Assembly: GCF_003347205.1 (NCBI RefSeq)
Contig: NZ_QQBJ01000024.1
Location: 47,455 to 111,454, forward strand
DNA: 64,000 nucleotides
From: Mycolicibacterium moriokaense
GTDB taxonomy: Bacteria; Actinomycetota; Actinomycetes; Mycobacteriales; Mycobacteriaceae
Direction: 5' to 3'
Part shown: positions 16,960 through 26,289 of the stretch, piece by piece
Layout: each line of letters starts with the position of its first letter
How positions within the stretch are numbered: the first letter of the stretch is position 1
Position numbers and translations under genes: made by a program
The notes under the pieces: model-generated
What the model was told of the DNA's origin: nothing
Seen by the model: only the letters and a program-made list of their open reading frames with translations
Database searches by the model: none

Positions 16960-17845
16960 GATCGCGCACGGCGAAGGTGTCGCATTTGTTGGGATCGCCG
17001 GTCTGGTATCCGACGGTGAACCAATGCTGGCGCTGCTCCGAGGAGCCGTGGGTCCACGACTCGGGGTTCACCCGGCCGGTGGCCGACGCCTGGATCCGGT
17101 CGTCGCCGACCGCAGATGCGGCGGACAGTGCGTCGGCGATGTCCTTGTCGCTCAACGGTTCGAGGAAGGGCACGTCGGTGCCCTCCTGCTTGGTGATCGA
17201 GGCGTAGTGGGCCCAGACGCCGGCGTAGCAGTCGGCCTGCAGTTCGGTGCGCACGCCGTTACCCCCGGCGCCCTGCGCGCCCTGCTGAGCCCGTCCGAGC
17301 GTGCCCTGCAGGTCCTGGACGTGGTGGCCGAATTCGTGGGCGACGACGTACTCCTGCGCGAACGGGCCTCCGCTGGAGCCGAACTGGGTGCGCAGCACCT
17401 CGAAGAAGTCGGTGTCGAAGTACGCCGTCTCGTCCACCGGGCAGTAGAACGGCCCGACGTCACTGTTCGCCGGACCACAGCCGGTGTTGACGGTGCCGGA
17501 GAACAGCCGGACCGACGGCCGGGTGTAGCCGCGCAGCAACTGCTCCCACACGGCGTCGACGGAGTTGCCGGTGGCGACCACGCGGCACTGCACGATGTTG
17601 TTGGCGTCCTGGCCGGTCTTGCACTGGTTCAGGTCGAAGCCTGGCGCGTCGTAACCCTGGTCGGCGTAGGGGCTGTCCCCCTGGGGAAGCACCGAGCCGG
17701 GGTTGACTCCGAGCAGCAGCGCAATCACCACGATGAGCAGCCCGCCGAAGCCGCCGCCGATCGCCATTCCGCGGCCAGGACCGCGGCCACCTCCGCTGGT
17801 CGACGTGGTGCTGGTGTCGATCTGCATACCCTCGTTGAAGGTCAT
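16952..17845 (-). CDS. Neutral zinc metallopeptidase, YpfJ/Rv2575 family
   Basis: This 297-residue membrane-anchored predicted metallopeptidase has a Gly-rich basic start, then one transmembrane helix around residues 32-46 (GGLLIVVIALLLGV), then an extracytoplasmic domain. The zinc motif HEFGHH lies near residue 170 (VVAHEFGHHVQDLQG). Conserved cysteines (CRVVATG..., CGPAN, FYCPVDET, ADCYAG) may form disulfides. ELQADCYAGVWAH supplies the third metal ligand expected of this family. The orthologue in M. tuberculosis (Rv2575, from memory) sits in the same neighbourhood. The ATG at 17845 is back-to-back with the divergent carboxylesterase. The physiological substrate is unknown. Confidence 0.85.
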   Translation of the reverse strand: MTFNEGMQIDTSTTSTSGGGRGPGRGMAIGGGFGGLLIVVIALLLGVNPGSVLPQGDSPYADQGYDAPGFDLNQCKTGQDANNIVQCRVVATGNSVDAVWEQLLRGYTRPSVRLFSGTVNTGCGPANSDVGPFYCPVDETAYFDTDFFEVLRTQFGSSGGPFAQEYVVAHEFGHHVQDLQGTLGRAQQGAQGAGGNGVRTELQADCYAGVWAHYASITKQEGTDVPFLEPLSDKDIADALSAASAVGDDRIQASATGRVNPESWTHGSSEQRQHWFTVGYQTGDPNKCDTFAVRDLG

Positions 17846-17864
17846 GGACGCAAGCTTCGCACAC

Positions 17865-17870
17865 TACGAT
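17865..17870 (+). promoter_or_regulatory. -10 element of a leaderless carboxylesterase transcript
   Basis: TACGAT is followed by six bases and then the GTG at 17877. This spacing puts the transcription start on the first base of the start codon. It decides in favour of GTG 17877 over the in-frame ATG at 17844, which would lie upstream of the promoter. Confidence 0.55.
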
Positions 17871-17876
17871 TCGGGT

Positions 17877-19382
17877 GTGGCAGTTGTTGCCGGACATTCC
17901 ACCGTTGTGCGCACAGAAGCGGGCGAGCTGCGTGGCACGACAGAGGGCGCCATCGGGGTCTGGCGTGGCGTCGCATACGCCGAGCAGCCGGTCGGCGAAC
18001 GACGGTTTCTGGCACCGGCACCGCTGCGGCCGTGGTCGGGGGTGCGCGATGCCGTCGAGCACGGACCGCTGCCGCCGCAGAGCAAGTCGTTCGTCGGCGG
18101 CGGCCGCGACGATCCGAAGGTGCGCGACGAAGCGTGTCTGACGCTGACGGTGTGGTCGCCGGACACCAGCGCCTCGCTGCCGGTGATGGTGTGGATTCCC
18201 GGTGGCGCCTTCGTGTTCGGGGCCGGCCAGTTCCAGCTGTACAACGGCTCGCGGCTGGCTGCCAACGGGAACGTCGTGGTGGTCAACATCACCTACCGGA
18301 TCGGCGTCTTCGGCGGGTTCGAGCTCAGCGCCCTCGGGGAGGGCTTCGACGACAACCTGGCGCTGCGCGACCAGATGGCCGCGCTGCGCTGGATACAGGA
18401 CAACATCGCGGCCTTCGGCGGGGATCCCGATCGGGTGACCGTCTTCGGCGAGTCTGCCGGCGGCACCTCCGTGCTGGCGCTGCTTGCCAGCCCAGCCGCC
18501 GACGGGCTCTTCCGCCGCGCGATCGCCCAGAGCCCCGCGCTGCCGCTGATCGCCGACCGCGAGCACAGGGCCGAGCGCGCCCACGAGTTCCTGCAGCGGC
18601 TGGGCGTGCGCGCCGACGAGGTCAAGGCGATGCCGCAACGACAACTGCGTCGTGCGGCCGGACGGCTGCAGCTGAAAAGTGCGGCGACCACGCCGACGCT
18701 GGCGTACGGCCTGACCTACGGCGTCGACCTGCTGCCGCAGCATCCGGTGGACGCCGCCCGCGCGGGAGCGGTCGCCAAGATTCCGCTGATCATCGGCACG
18801 AACAGCCACGAGGCGTCGATGTTCGCGTGGACGAAGCCGCCCATGCTGCCCACCACCACCGCATCGATCGACGCCTACCTCGACCGGTGCGCGCCCGACG
18901 CGCGAGCGCGACTGCTGGGCGCCTACCCGGACTACCCGCGCCGACGGGAGCTGGTGGCGTTCGGCTCCGACGTCATGTTCGGCGCCCCGACGTGGACGTT
19001 CGCCGATGCTTACAGCGCACACGCGCCGACGCACATGTACCGGTTCGACCATTTCGGGTTCAGCCTGCGACTGCTCGGCCTCGGCGCCACCCACGGCAGC
19101 GAGATCGTGCACGTCCAGCACAGCTACGGCTCCTTCCTGGGCCGCAAGATGCATCCGCTGGGCCGCCGGCTGCAGCCGGCGGTCGGCCGCCGGATGCAGC
19201 GAGCGTGGCTGGACTTCTCGGCGCAGGGCTGGCAATCGGGCGACATCGAATGGTCCAGCGGCCAGGACTGGCCGATCTACGACACCGAGCGCCGGCTGAC
19301 CCGGATCATCCTGTCGTCGCGGGACAAGGTGGTCTCCGACCCCGACAGCGCGCGCCGCCAGGCGTGGGCCGGCCTCTACTGA
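17877..19382 (+). CDS. Type-B carboxylesterase/lipase
   Basis: This 501-residue alpha/beta hydrolase is of the carboxylesterase type B family. It has the oxyanion segment IPGGAFVFGAG, the nucleophile elbow FGESAGG near residue 192, the acid in GTNSHEASMF and the catalytic His in GATHGSEIVH. The type-B N-terminal signature TEAGELRGTTEGAIGVWRGVAYA is complete. No signal peptide is seen, so it is probably cytosolic. It resembles the mycobacterial LipT group, but I cannot assign the exact lip gene. It would hydrolyse short or medium-chain esters or xenobiotics. The GTG start is chosen from the -10 at 17865-17870. Its 3' end overlaps the convergent SRPBCC gene by 7 bp. Confidence 0.85.
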   Translation: MAVVAGHSTVVRTEAGELRGTTEGAIGVWRGVAYAEQPVGERRFLAPAPLRPWSGVRDAVEHGPLPPQSKSFVGGGRDDPKVRDEACLTLTVWSPDTSASLPVMVWIPGGAFVFGAGQFQLYNGSRLAANGNVVVVNITYRIGVFGGFELSALGEGFDDNLALRDQMAALRWIQDNIAAFGGDPDRVTVFGESAGGTSVLALLASPAADGLFRRAIAQSPALPLIADREHRAERAHEFLQRLGVRADEVKAMPQRQLRRAAGRLQLKSAATTPTLAYGLTYGVDLLPQHPVDAARAGAVAKIPLIIGTNSHEASMFAWTKPPMLPTTTASIDAYLDRCAPDARARLLGAYPDYPRRRELVAFGSDVMFGAPTWTFADAYSAHAPTHMYRFDHFGFSLRLLGLGATHGSEIVHVQHSYGSFLGRKMHPLGRRLQPAVGRRMQRAWLDFSAQGWQSGDIEWSSGQDWPIYDTERRLTRIILSSRDKVVSDPDSARRQAWAGLY

Positions 19383-19882
19383 GCCGTCGCGAAGCGCTTC
19401 GCGGAGTAGTCGCGCAGGTTGTACAGGAACTTCTGAAACAGCCACGACATCACCGGCCGCCCGGCGGTCATCCCGAGCCTGCCGGCCACACCGTTGGGTT
19501 TCATCGCCATCACCCAGGTCAGCCGACAGCCGGCCGCGGTGGGCTCGATGCGGTAGTCCTCGGCGAACGCGGTGATGCTGCCGCTGGAGGCTTCGTTGAA
19601 GCGGAATGCCATGTGCGAGTGCGGCTCCCAGGCCAGGAACTCCTCGTCACCGATGATGCCGCCGCGCATGTTCACCACGCGCGTGGTGCCGACGCCGTGT
19701 GGCTCTGGGCTCGTCCACGTCACCTTCGTGATCACCGTCGCCCAGTGTGGCCACGATTCGGCGTCGTCGAGCACTTCCCACACCTGCTCGGGCATGATCG
19801 ACAGCTCGACGGTGCTGACAAAACGGAACGGTGCGCTGTCGATGAAGTCCAACCCGACGCGTTCGCATGGCCTCATGGCCAT
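19376..19882 (-). CDS. SRPBCC (START-like) family protein
   Basis: This protein of about 168 residues has the helix-grip fold used for binding hydrophobic ligands. The segment STVELSIMPEQVWEVLDDAESWPHW is the classic opening of polyketide cyclase/AHSA1-type SRPBCC proteins. The terminal long helix (PVMSWLFQKFLYNLRDYSAK) closes the cavity. No catalytic residues can be named. In-frame ATGs at 19882 and 19876 are both possible; an upstream in-frame start at 19927 would overlap the cyclase gene that precedes it, so I prefer the shorter forms. The gene is probably transcribed with the upstream cyclase-ATPase gene (19-bp gap). Confidence 0.75.
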   Translation of the reverse strand: MAMRPCERVGLDFIDSAPFRFVSTVELSIMPEQVWEVLDDAESWPHWATVITKVTWTSPEPHGVGTTRVVNMRGGIIGDEEFLAWEPHSHMAFRFNEASSGSITAFAEDYRIEPTAAGCRLTWVMAMKPNGVAGRLGMTAGRPVMSWLFQKFLYNLRDYSAKRFATAQ

Positions 19883-19901
19883 ACAGGCTAGCCCACGGTG
19901 T

Positions 19902-22900
19902 CTAGTCCATGGCGCGGACGAGAGCAATATGACCCTTCATGCCCGTTTCTTCGGAACGGACTCGATATCGGTCCCTGAAATCGCGGTATCTGTCGTCCTG
20001 GCCGCGCGACCTCGCCAGTAGCGCGTTGAGCCGGAGAAGGGGCAACTCGTGGTAGACGAAGCCGGTTTCGACCGGCATGGCTGCCAGCCTGTCGATCGCC
20101 GCCTGTGCGTCATCGAGATCACCGGCATGCCCCCGTTTCAGCAGTGACTCGACGAGGACGCTAGTGCTCCAACCAATGTTGATGTGCTCGCCGGCGCGCA
20201 GTTCGGCCTCGAGCACGTCCCGAGCCAGGGTGACGGCGGTGTCGTGATCGCCCAGCCTGCTCTTCTCGGCTGCGATGTCGAGATCCGCGCACCACGCCGC
20301 GATGACGGTGTACCGGTGCTCGAGCCCGAGCCGGGCCGCCTTTGCGAGCAGCTCGAAACCGCGGTCGCGGTCGGTGTCCTGGCGGCGCACGAGCACAAGG
20401 CCGTGCGCGAACTCGGCGTTGACGAGGGTGAAGTCATCGGCAGCGTGTCGCGCGATCTCGAGGGCTTCGCCAGTTTCGCGTAGAGCATCGTCGTCGGGCT
20501 CAAGGGCCCAGTTCAACACAGCGATGTACTTGAACTGAACCGCGCCGCAGAAGCTGAATCTGTCGACGCTGCGTGCCATTGTGACAGCCTGGTCGAAGTC
20601 GTCGCGCCACCCCGGGATGCCGAGACAGCACCGCGCGGATGCGCGCAACGCGAGCATGAAAGCCAGCGGCGAGCCGATGATCAGACTGCCCATCGTCGGG
20701 TCGCCGCCCGAGAGGTCGATGGCACGCTGTGCCAACCTCAGTGACTCGCGTATCTCGCCCGCATTCCACTTCGCCAGGATCGGTGCTACCAGCATGCCGA
20801 CGATCAATTCGCGGTCGCCCACCGACTCCAACAACTCGACGTATTCCGACGCCAGCGCGGATGCGTCGGCGAATTTGCCGTGAAAGTTCAGCATCTGCAC
20901 CAACCCGGTCATACCCATAGCCAGTGAGCGCTTGTCTCCTGCGGCCGCCGCGAGCTCGCGCAGTTCGTCGACATGGACGTCCTCGAGGTCGCCTCCGACC
21001 CGCCAGAAGGTCGCGCAGAGCAATGTGCGCGGTGCGATGCGAAACGACAGGCGGTCTGGGTGGTCGGCAGGCAATTGGTCGGCAACGGCGACCGCCCGCT
21101 GCCAGCTCAACCGTGCGGCCTCGATGTCGCGATGGGTCGACCAGCCACCTGCCCGCATGTGCCAGCCGAACGCGGCGTGCAGGTCACCCGCCGCCTCGGC
21201 ATGGCTGGCAATCAGCGCGGCGTTGGCCTCGACCGATCCAGGCGCCTGTTCTTCGATCGCCGTGGCGATTTTGCGGTGCAGTGCGGCGCGACCCGCCTTT
21301 AGCTGTGACTCATAGGCGACGGCACGCACCAGCGGATGGCGAAACGCGAATTCCGGAAGCGGTGAATCCGTAACTTGCTCAATCAATTCGGCCTCGACGA
21401 GATCAGCGAGCGCGTTATCGCCGAGGACCGCCCCGAGAAGGTCGGTCCCGAACCGCGACCCGATGACCGACGCGGCGAATAGCGTGCGCTTGGCCGCAGC
21501 GCTGAGGCGGTCTAAGCGTGCCGCGATCGTGGCATGAACGGTGGCCGGGACCGCTACCTGGCCGTCTCCGCGGCGAACGTAGTCACCGCGCCGGCCGTCG
21601 AGGACTCCGCGCTCGGCGAGGTCGCGGACGATCTCCTCCGTGAAGAACGGGTTTCCCGCGCTGCGCTCGGCGACCTGGGTGGCGAGCGAAGCTACCGAAG
21701 CATCTGACCCAAGGAGCTGCGTGGTCAGAGCGGACGCTTCCGGCCTGTCCAGCGGCGAGAGCGACAGCGTTGCCGCTCCCGTCGACGCACTGAGTGCACC
21801 GCGGTATTCCGGACGATGTGTGATGAGCACCAGGGCCGGCGACTGCGGCACGGCCACCAGGAACTCATTGAGCATCGATTCGCTGACGGCGTCTATCCAA
21901 TGCACGTCTTCGATGACGAAGAGGGCGGGATCGCGCCTGTTCAGCAGGGCCGTGTGCAGCAATGTGGCCAGCCGCCGCCTGCGTGCATCGGGGTCGATGG
22001 CAACGGGGGACTGGCCGGCGTCACGAATCCCCAACAGGTCGTCGAGGAGCAGAAGGTCTTCGGGTTCTGCGTCCCGCAGCACTTCCCGGGTTTTCGCGCG
22101 CGCCGCGGGTGGATCGATGTCGCCGACGCCGAAGAAGCCGCGCAGCAAGCTGGCGGCGGCGTGGAAGGGGACGTTCTCGGAGTGGGATTCGCAGAATGTC
22201 CGGACGACGTCGAGCCCTCGATCCGAGGCGATCGCAGCCGCCTCCCGGGTCAGCCGACTCTTCCCGATCCCAGGAGGTCCCACCACTCCGAGCACGGTTC
22301 CTTCGCCCCTGGTCGCACTGGCCAACGATGCCCTTAGATAGGCCAGTTCGGCGTCCCGACCGACAAGCGTGGATTCCCGGCCTTTCGGCCGATGGTCGAA
22401 TTTGACTCCGAGCAGTCGCCGCGCCGCCACTGGACGGTCGGAGCCCTTGATCCGCACGGATTCCGGCTCGCCGAGATCGGCCGATTGTGCCACCAGCCTC
22501 GCTGTGGATTCGCTGAGCATGACGCCGCCCGGCGGGGCAGCGGACTCCATCCGCTGGGCCATGCCGACGTGCCGTCCGGACACCGTGTAACCCATGGGGC
22601 CGGTATTGATGTCGCCCGCAACGACCTCACCGGAATTCAGGCCGATCCGCATTTTGAGTGCGACGTTGTCGCTGCGCTCGAATTCGATTTCCAGCCGGTG
22701 CATTTCGTTCTGAATGTCCAGTGCCGCCAGGCAAGCGCGTACGCCGTGGTCTTCCATCGCCACTGGAGCGCCGAACAGCGCCATGAAGCCGTCTCCCGTG
22801 AATTGGTTGACCACGCCGCCGTACCGGCGGACCGCTTTCCCGGACTGCTCGACCAGTTCGGTCATCAGTTCTCGCAAGCGTTCGGGGCCCACGGCCGCAG

Positions 22901-23051
22901 CGATGTCCATCGACCGCACGACATCCGCGAACAGGACCGTCACCTGCTTGTACTCGGCTACCTGTTCGACGTCCTCGAGCCTGGTTCCGCACGTATCGCA
23001 GAACCGCGCGGTGTCGCGCGATGCCGTCGTACCGCATGCGGGGCAGCGCAC
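19902..23051 (-). CDS. Adenylate/guanylate cyclase-like, AAA ATPase and TPR signalling protein
   Basis: This is a 1049-residue multidomain signalling protein. Residues 3-21 form a Cys4 zinc ribbon (C3, C6, C18, C21). A class III cyclase domain follows, with metal-binding Asp in LFADVVRSMD (D43) and TGDGF (D87). The conserved transition-state Asn appears to be Gly (position 163 in GRHVGMAQRM) while the Arg is kept, so cyclase activity is doubtful. Residues 229-600 are an AAA/STAND-type ATPase with Walker A GPPGIGKS (258-265) and Walker B VIEDVHW. The C-terminal 400 residues are helical repeats. The GTG start at 23051 follows a -10 TAAAGT by six bases. Related mycobacterial proteins often add a LuxR domain; none is visible here. 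Confidence 0.85.
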   Translation of the reverse strand: MRCPACGTTASRDTARFCDTCGTRLEDVEQVAEYKQVTVLFADVVRSMDIAAAVGPERLRELMTELVEQSGKAVRRYGGVVNQFTGDGFMALFGAPVAMEDHGVRACLAALDIQNEMHRLEIEFERSDNVALKMRIGLNSGEVVAGDINTGPMGYTVSGRHVGMAQRMESAAPPGGVMLSESTARLVAQSADLGEPESVRIKGSDRPVAARRLLGVKFDHRPKGRESTLVGRDAELAYLRASLASATRGEGTVLGVVGPPGIGKSRLTREAAAIASDRGLDVVRTFCESHSENVPFHAAASLLRGFFGVGDIDPPAARAKTREVLRDAEPEDLLLLDDLLGIRDAGQSPVAIDPDARRRRLATLLHTALLNRRDPALFVIEDVHWIDAVSESMLNEFLVAVPQSPALVLITHRPEYRGALSASTGAATLSLSPLDRPEASALTTQLLGSDASVASLATQVAERSAGNPFFTEEIVRDLAERGVLDGRRGDYVRRGDGQVAVPATVHATIAARLDRLSAAAKRTLFAASVIGSRFGTDLLGAVLGDNALADLVEAELIEQVTDSPLPEFAFRHPLVRAVAYESQLKAGRAALHRKIATAIEEQAPGSVEANAALIASHAEAAGDLHAAFGWHMRAGGWSTHRDIEAARLSWQRAVAVADQLPADHPDRLSFRIAPRTLLCATFWRVGGDLEDVHVDELRELAAAAGDKRSLAMGMTGLVQMLNFHGKFADASALASEYVELLESVGDRELIVGMLVAPILAKWNAGEIRESLRLAQRAIDLSGGDPTMGSLIIGSPLAFMLALRASARCCLGIPGWRDDFDQAVTMARSVDRFSFCGAVQFKYIAVLNWALEPDDDALRETGEALEIARHAADDFTLVNAEFAHGLVLVRRQDTDRDRGFELLAKAARLGLEHRYTVIAAWCADLDIAAEKSRLGDHDTAVTLARDVLEAELRAGEHINIGWSTSVLVESLLKRGHAGDLDDAQAAIDRLAAMPVETGFVYHELPLLRLNALLARSRGQDDRYRDFRDRYRVRSEETGMKGHIALVRAMD

Positions 23052-23060
23052 GTGGGCACT

Positions 23061-23948
23061 TTAACCGGGACCGTCACTCGCCGCGGCCAATAGCGCCACC
23101 AGCCCGTCGCTGATCGGTGTCGAAAGCCCGTGCCGGGCGCCCTTGCGGGAGATCACGCCGTTGCGGATGTCCCACTCCACCGGCCGACCCGCTTCGCGGT
23201 CGGTGAGGGCCGAGGTGGTCATGTCCTCGGGCGCCTTGGCGAACATGCCGACGATCTCGTCGATCACGTCGTCGCGGAGGTCGGCGCCCTCGGCCCTGGC
23301 GACGGCGAGGCATTCGGCCAGATATCGGCGTGACAGGGAAGCGACGTCGTCGCGGCGGAACATGCCCGAACGGCGTCCGGTCAGCACCATCAGGTCCGCC
23401 ACCGCGTTCACCAGAAGCTTGCGCCAGGCGGCGGTGACGAAATCTGGATCGAGTTCGACGGTCGCACCGGTGTCACCGAGCAGGTCCGCGAGCTTGTGCG
23501 CCCCAGCGGAATCCGGCAGCACCAGCCGGACGCCGGTACGCAGCCGCACCCAGCCCTCCGGGTGCGGCTCCGAGGAGAACCACACGACCGCGGGCACCAT
23601 CTCCGAGGACGGGCACAGAGGCCCTACCCGGTCGACCTGTTCGACGCCGTTCTGCAGCGTGCAGACCACCGTGCGGTCGTCGCACAGCCGGGTCAGCCAG
23701 CCCGACGCGCTCTGGTTCTGGGTGTCCTTGACCGCCAGCAGCACCACGTCGACGGGTGCGTCGATGTCGTCGGGGTCGGTGAGCACGGGACCGGGCACGA
23801 CGATCGGATCACCCTGGTCGGGGCGCACCTCGATCTGGTCGCGCGGCGTGTGCCCGCACAACAGGACGTGATGGCCCGCCGCGTGCAGCAGGGCGGCCAT
23901 CGTCGCGCCGATCGCGCCCGGCCCGACGACTGCGATCGGGGTAGCCAT
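23061..23948 (-). CDS. 2-dehydropantoate 2-reductase-like oxidoreductase (Rv2573 family)
   Basis: This 295-residue protein is of the ApbA/PanE ketopantoate reductase family. It has the N-terminal Rossmann motif GPGAIGA (VVGPGAIGATMAALLH), the segment LLAVKDTQN, the LQNGVEQVD loop (conserved Asn), and the catalytic-region Lys in AAWRKLLVNAV. PanE reduces ketopantoate with NADPH for pantothenate/CoA synthesis, but mycobacteria encode several family members and the true substrate here is unproven. It is divergent from aspS, exactly as Rv2573 and aspS are arranged in M. tuberculosis (from memory). A -10 TAGTTT (23955-23960 on the minus strand) lies six bases before the ATG, giving a leaderless transcript. 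Confidence 0.8.
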   Translation of the reverse strand: MATPIAVVGPGAIGATMAALLHAAGHHVLLCGHTPRDQIEVRPDQGDPIVVPGPVLTDPDDIDAPVDVVLLAVKDTQNQSASGWLTRLCDDRTVVCTLQNGVEQVDRVGPLCPSSEMVPAVVWFSSEPHPEGWVRLRTGVRLVLPDSAGAHKLADLLGDTGATVELDPDFVTAAWRKLLVNAVADLMVLTGRRSGMFRRDDVASLSRRYLAECLAVARAEGADLRDDVIDEIVGMFAKAPEDMTTSALTDREAGRPVEWDIRNGVISRKGARHGLSTPISDGLVALLAAASDGPG

Positions 23949-23979
23949 ACGGCCAAACTACCGCCGGGATGGACCCCTC

Positions 23980-24019
23980 TAGACTGTGGCAGTCCTGCCG
24001 TCAGGTCTTTCCCAGGGAG
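23980..24019 (+). promoter_or_regulatory. aspS promoter -10 and ribosome-binding site
   Basis: TAGACT (23980-23985) is a good -10 element, predicting a transcript start near 23992 and a 33-nt leader. AGGGAG (24014-24019) is a strong Shine-Dalgarno sequence 5 bp before the GTG at 24025. Together they set the aspS start at 24025 and exclude the in-frame ATG at 23986. Confidence 0.6.
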
Positions 24020-24024
24020 TTTTC

Positions 24025-25800
24025 GTGCTGCGCAGCCATGCCGCCGGTTCGCTACGGACCACCGACGCCGGTCAGACGGTGACGTTGGCCGGATGGGTTG
24101 CGCGTCGGCGCGACCACGGCGGGGTGATCTTCATCGACCTGCGCGACGCGTCCGGGGTGTCGCAGGTGGTGTTCCGTGAGGGACAGGTGGCCGAATCGGC
24201 GCACCGGCTGCGCTCGGAGTTCTGCATCGCGGTCGAGGGCGTCGTCGAGATCCGTCCGGAGGGCAACGCCAACCCGGAGATCGCCACCGGCGACATCGAG
24301 GTGAACGCGACCTCGCTGACGGTGCTGGGGGAGAGCGCCGCGCTGCCGTTCCAGCTCGACGAGACCGCCGGTGAGGAAGCCCGGCTCAAGTACCGCTACC
24401 TCGACCTGCGCCGCGAGGGCCCGGGCAATGCGATCCGGTTGCGCTCCAAGGTCAACGCCGCGGCGCGCTCGGTGCTGGCCGCGCACGACTTCGTCGAGAT
24501 CGAGACACCGACGCTGACTCGCTCGACGCCCGAGGGCGCCCGCGACTTCCTGGTGCCCGCGCGGCTGCAGCCGGGCTCGTTCTACGCGCTGCCGCAGAGC
24601 CCGCAACTGTTCAAGCAGCTGCTGATGGTGGCGGGCATGGAGCGCTACTACCAGATCGCCCGGTGCTATCGCGACGAGGACTTCCGCGCCGACCGGCAGC
24701 CCGAATTCACCCAGCTCGACATGGAGATGAGCTTCGTCGACGCCGACGATGTCATCGCGGTGTCGGAGGAGGTGCTCAAGGCGCTGTGGGCGCTGATCGG
24801 CCACGACCTGCCCACCCCGATCCCGCGGATCGGCTACACCGAGGCGATGCGCCGGTTCGGCACCGACAAGCCCGATCTGAGGTTCGGAGTCGAGCTCGTC
24901 GAGTGCACGCAGTACTTCTCCGACACCACATTTCGGGTGTTCCAGGCGCCCTACGTGGGCGCCGTGGTGATGCCCGGCGGCGCCTCACAGCCGCGGCGCA
25001 CCCTCGACGGCTGGCAGGAGTTCGCCAAGCAACGCGGCCACAAGGGCCTCGCCTATGTCCTGGTCGACGACGACGGCACGCTGAGTGGCCCGGTCGCGAA
25101 GAATCTCACCGACGCCGAGCGCGCCGGACTGGCCGCCCACGTCGGCGCAAAGCCGGGCGACTGCATCTTCTTCTCGGCCGGTCCGGCCAAGCCGGCGCGC
25201 GCCCTGCTGGGCGCGACCCGGATCGAGATCGCCAAGCGCCTCGACATGATCGACCCGACGGCGTGGGCGTTCACCTGGGTGGTCGACTGGCCGCTGTTCG
25301 AACCGGCGGACGAGGCGACGGCCTCCGGTGACGTCGCCGTCGGCTCCGGCGCGTGGACGGCGGTACACCACGCCTTCACCTCGCCCCAACCGGAATCCGA
25401 GGCCACCTTCGACACCGACCCGGGCTCGGCGCTGGCCAACGCCTACGACATCGTCTGCAACGGCAACGAAATCGGCGGCGGATCGATTCGTATCCACCGC
25501 CGCGACGTTCAGGAGCGGGTGTTCGCGATGATGGGCATCGGCCACGACGAGGCCGCTGAGAAGTTCGGATTCCTGTTGGACGCATTCACCTTCGGCGCTC
25601 CGCCGCACGGCGGCATCGCCTTCGGCTGGGACCGGATCGTCGCGCTGCTGGCGGGCAGCGACTCGATCCGCGAGGTGATCGCGTTCCCGAAGTCCGGCGG
25701 CGGCGTCGACCCGCTGACCGACGCGCCCGCGCCGATCACGCCGCAGCAGCGCAAGGAGTCCGGAATAGACGCCAAGTCGGAGAAGCTTGACAAGGCATGA
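24025..25800 (+). CDS. aspS: Aspartate--tRNA ligase
   Basis: This 591-residue class II aminoacyl-tRNA synthetase charges tRNA with aspartate in the cytosol. The N-terminal OB-fold anticodon domain opens with [20 protein letters not shown]. Motif 2 is [20 protein letters not shown] and motif 3 is [13 protein letters not shown] near the C-terminus. The bacterial GAD insertion lies in the middle. The length matches other mycobacterial AspRS enzymes, which are thought to be non-discriminating and also charge tRNA-Asn for amidation by GatCAB. The GTG start is fixed by the Shine-Dalgarno sequence at 24014. It overlaps the downstream deazaflavin oxidoreductase gene by 4 bp (ATGA). Confidence 0.97.
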   Translation: MLRSHAAGSLRTTDAGQTVTLAGWVARRRDHGGVIFIDLRDASGVSQVVFREGQVAESAHRLRSEFCIAVEGVVEIRPEGNANPEIATGDIEVNATSLTVLGESAALPFQLDETAGEEARLKYRYLDLRREGPGNAIRLRSKVNAAARSVLAAHDFVEIETPTLTRSTPEGARDFLVPARLQPGSFYALPQSPQLFKQLLMVAGMERYYQIARCYRDEDFRADRQPEFTQLDMEMSFVDADDVIAVSEEVLKALWALIGHDLPTPIPRIGYTEAMRRFGTDKPDLRFGVELVECTQYFSDTTFRVFQAPYVGAVVMPGGASQPRRTLDGWQEFAKQRGHKGLAYVLVDDDGTLSGPVAKNLTDAERAGLAAHVGAKPGDCIFFSAGPAKPARALLGATRIEIAKRLDMIDPTAWAFTWVVDWPLFEPADEATASGDVAVGSGAWTAVHHAFTSPQPESEATFDTDPGSALANAYDIVCNGNEIGGGSIRIHRRDVQERVFAMMGIGHDEAAEKFGFLLDAFTFGAPPHGGIAFGWDRIVALLAGSDSIREVIAFPKSGGGVDPLTDAPAPITPQQRKESGIDAKSEKLDKA

Positions 25801-26228
25801 CCGAAATTCCTGACGCCGAGACCATGCGGGCGTTCAACAAGAGCATCGTCGACGAGTTCCGCGCCAACGGCGGCAAGGTGGGTGGCCAGTTCGCCGGCGC
25901 CGATCTGCTGCTGCTCACCACCACCGGCGCGAAGTCCGGCCAGCCGCGGCTGGCGCCGCTGGCCTACTTCTCCATCGACGGCAAGCTGATCATCATCGGT
26001 TCGAAAGCCGGCGCCGACACCAACCCCGACTGGGTGCACAACCTGCGGGCCGACCCGCGGGCCCACATCGAGGTCGGCACCGACGCCTACGACGTCACCA
26101 GCCGTGAGTTGCCCACCGCCGAACGCGACGCACTCTTCGACAAGATCGTCGCCGCGGCGCCGGGTTTCGGCGAGTACCAGTCGAAGACCAGTCGCGTCAT
26201 CCCGCTGTTCGAGTTGACCCGCGCCTGA
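25797..26228 (+). CDS. Nitroreductase/deazaflavin (F420)-dependent oxidoreductase, Ddn-like
   Basis: This 143-residue split beta-barrel protein belongs to the DUF385/F420H2-dependent oxidoreductase family that includes Ddn. The signature [22 protein letters not shown] (residues 38-59), then [15 protein letters not shown] and [13 protein letters not shown] match the family consensus almost perfectly. The enzyme would use reduced coenzyme F420, a cofactor abundant in mycobacteria, to reduce quinones or related compounds. Its ATG overlaps the aspS stop, so it is translated with aspS, though a functional link is unlikely. Paralogues are numerous in mycobacteria, so the specific substrate cannot be assigned. 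Confidence 0.88.
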   Translation: MTEIPDAETMRAFNKSIVDEFRANGGKVGGQFAGADLLLLTTTGAKSGQPRLAPLAYFSIDGKLIIIGSKAGADTNPDWVHNLRADPRAHIEVGTDAYDVTSRELPTAERDALFDKIVAAAPGFGEYQSKTSRVIPLFELTRA

Positions 26229-26289
26229 CTTCGGGCTTCTCTGCGGCCGCTTCTTCACGTAGACACGTTGGTGGACGTGAGGAGCAGCA

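Noticed and set aside
16841-19891. A 1016-codon plus-strand frame over the metallopeptidase, esterase and SRPBCC genes
   Set aside because: The real genes on both strands have clear catalytic motifs, whereas this frame has only low-complexity Arg/Ala-rich sequence.
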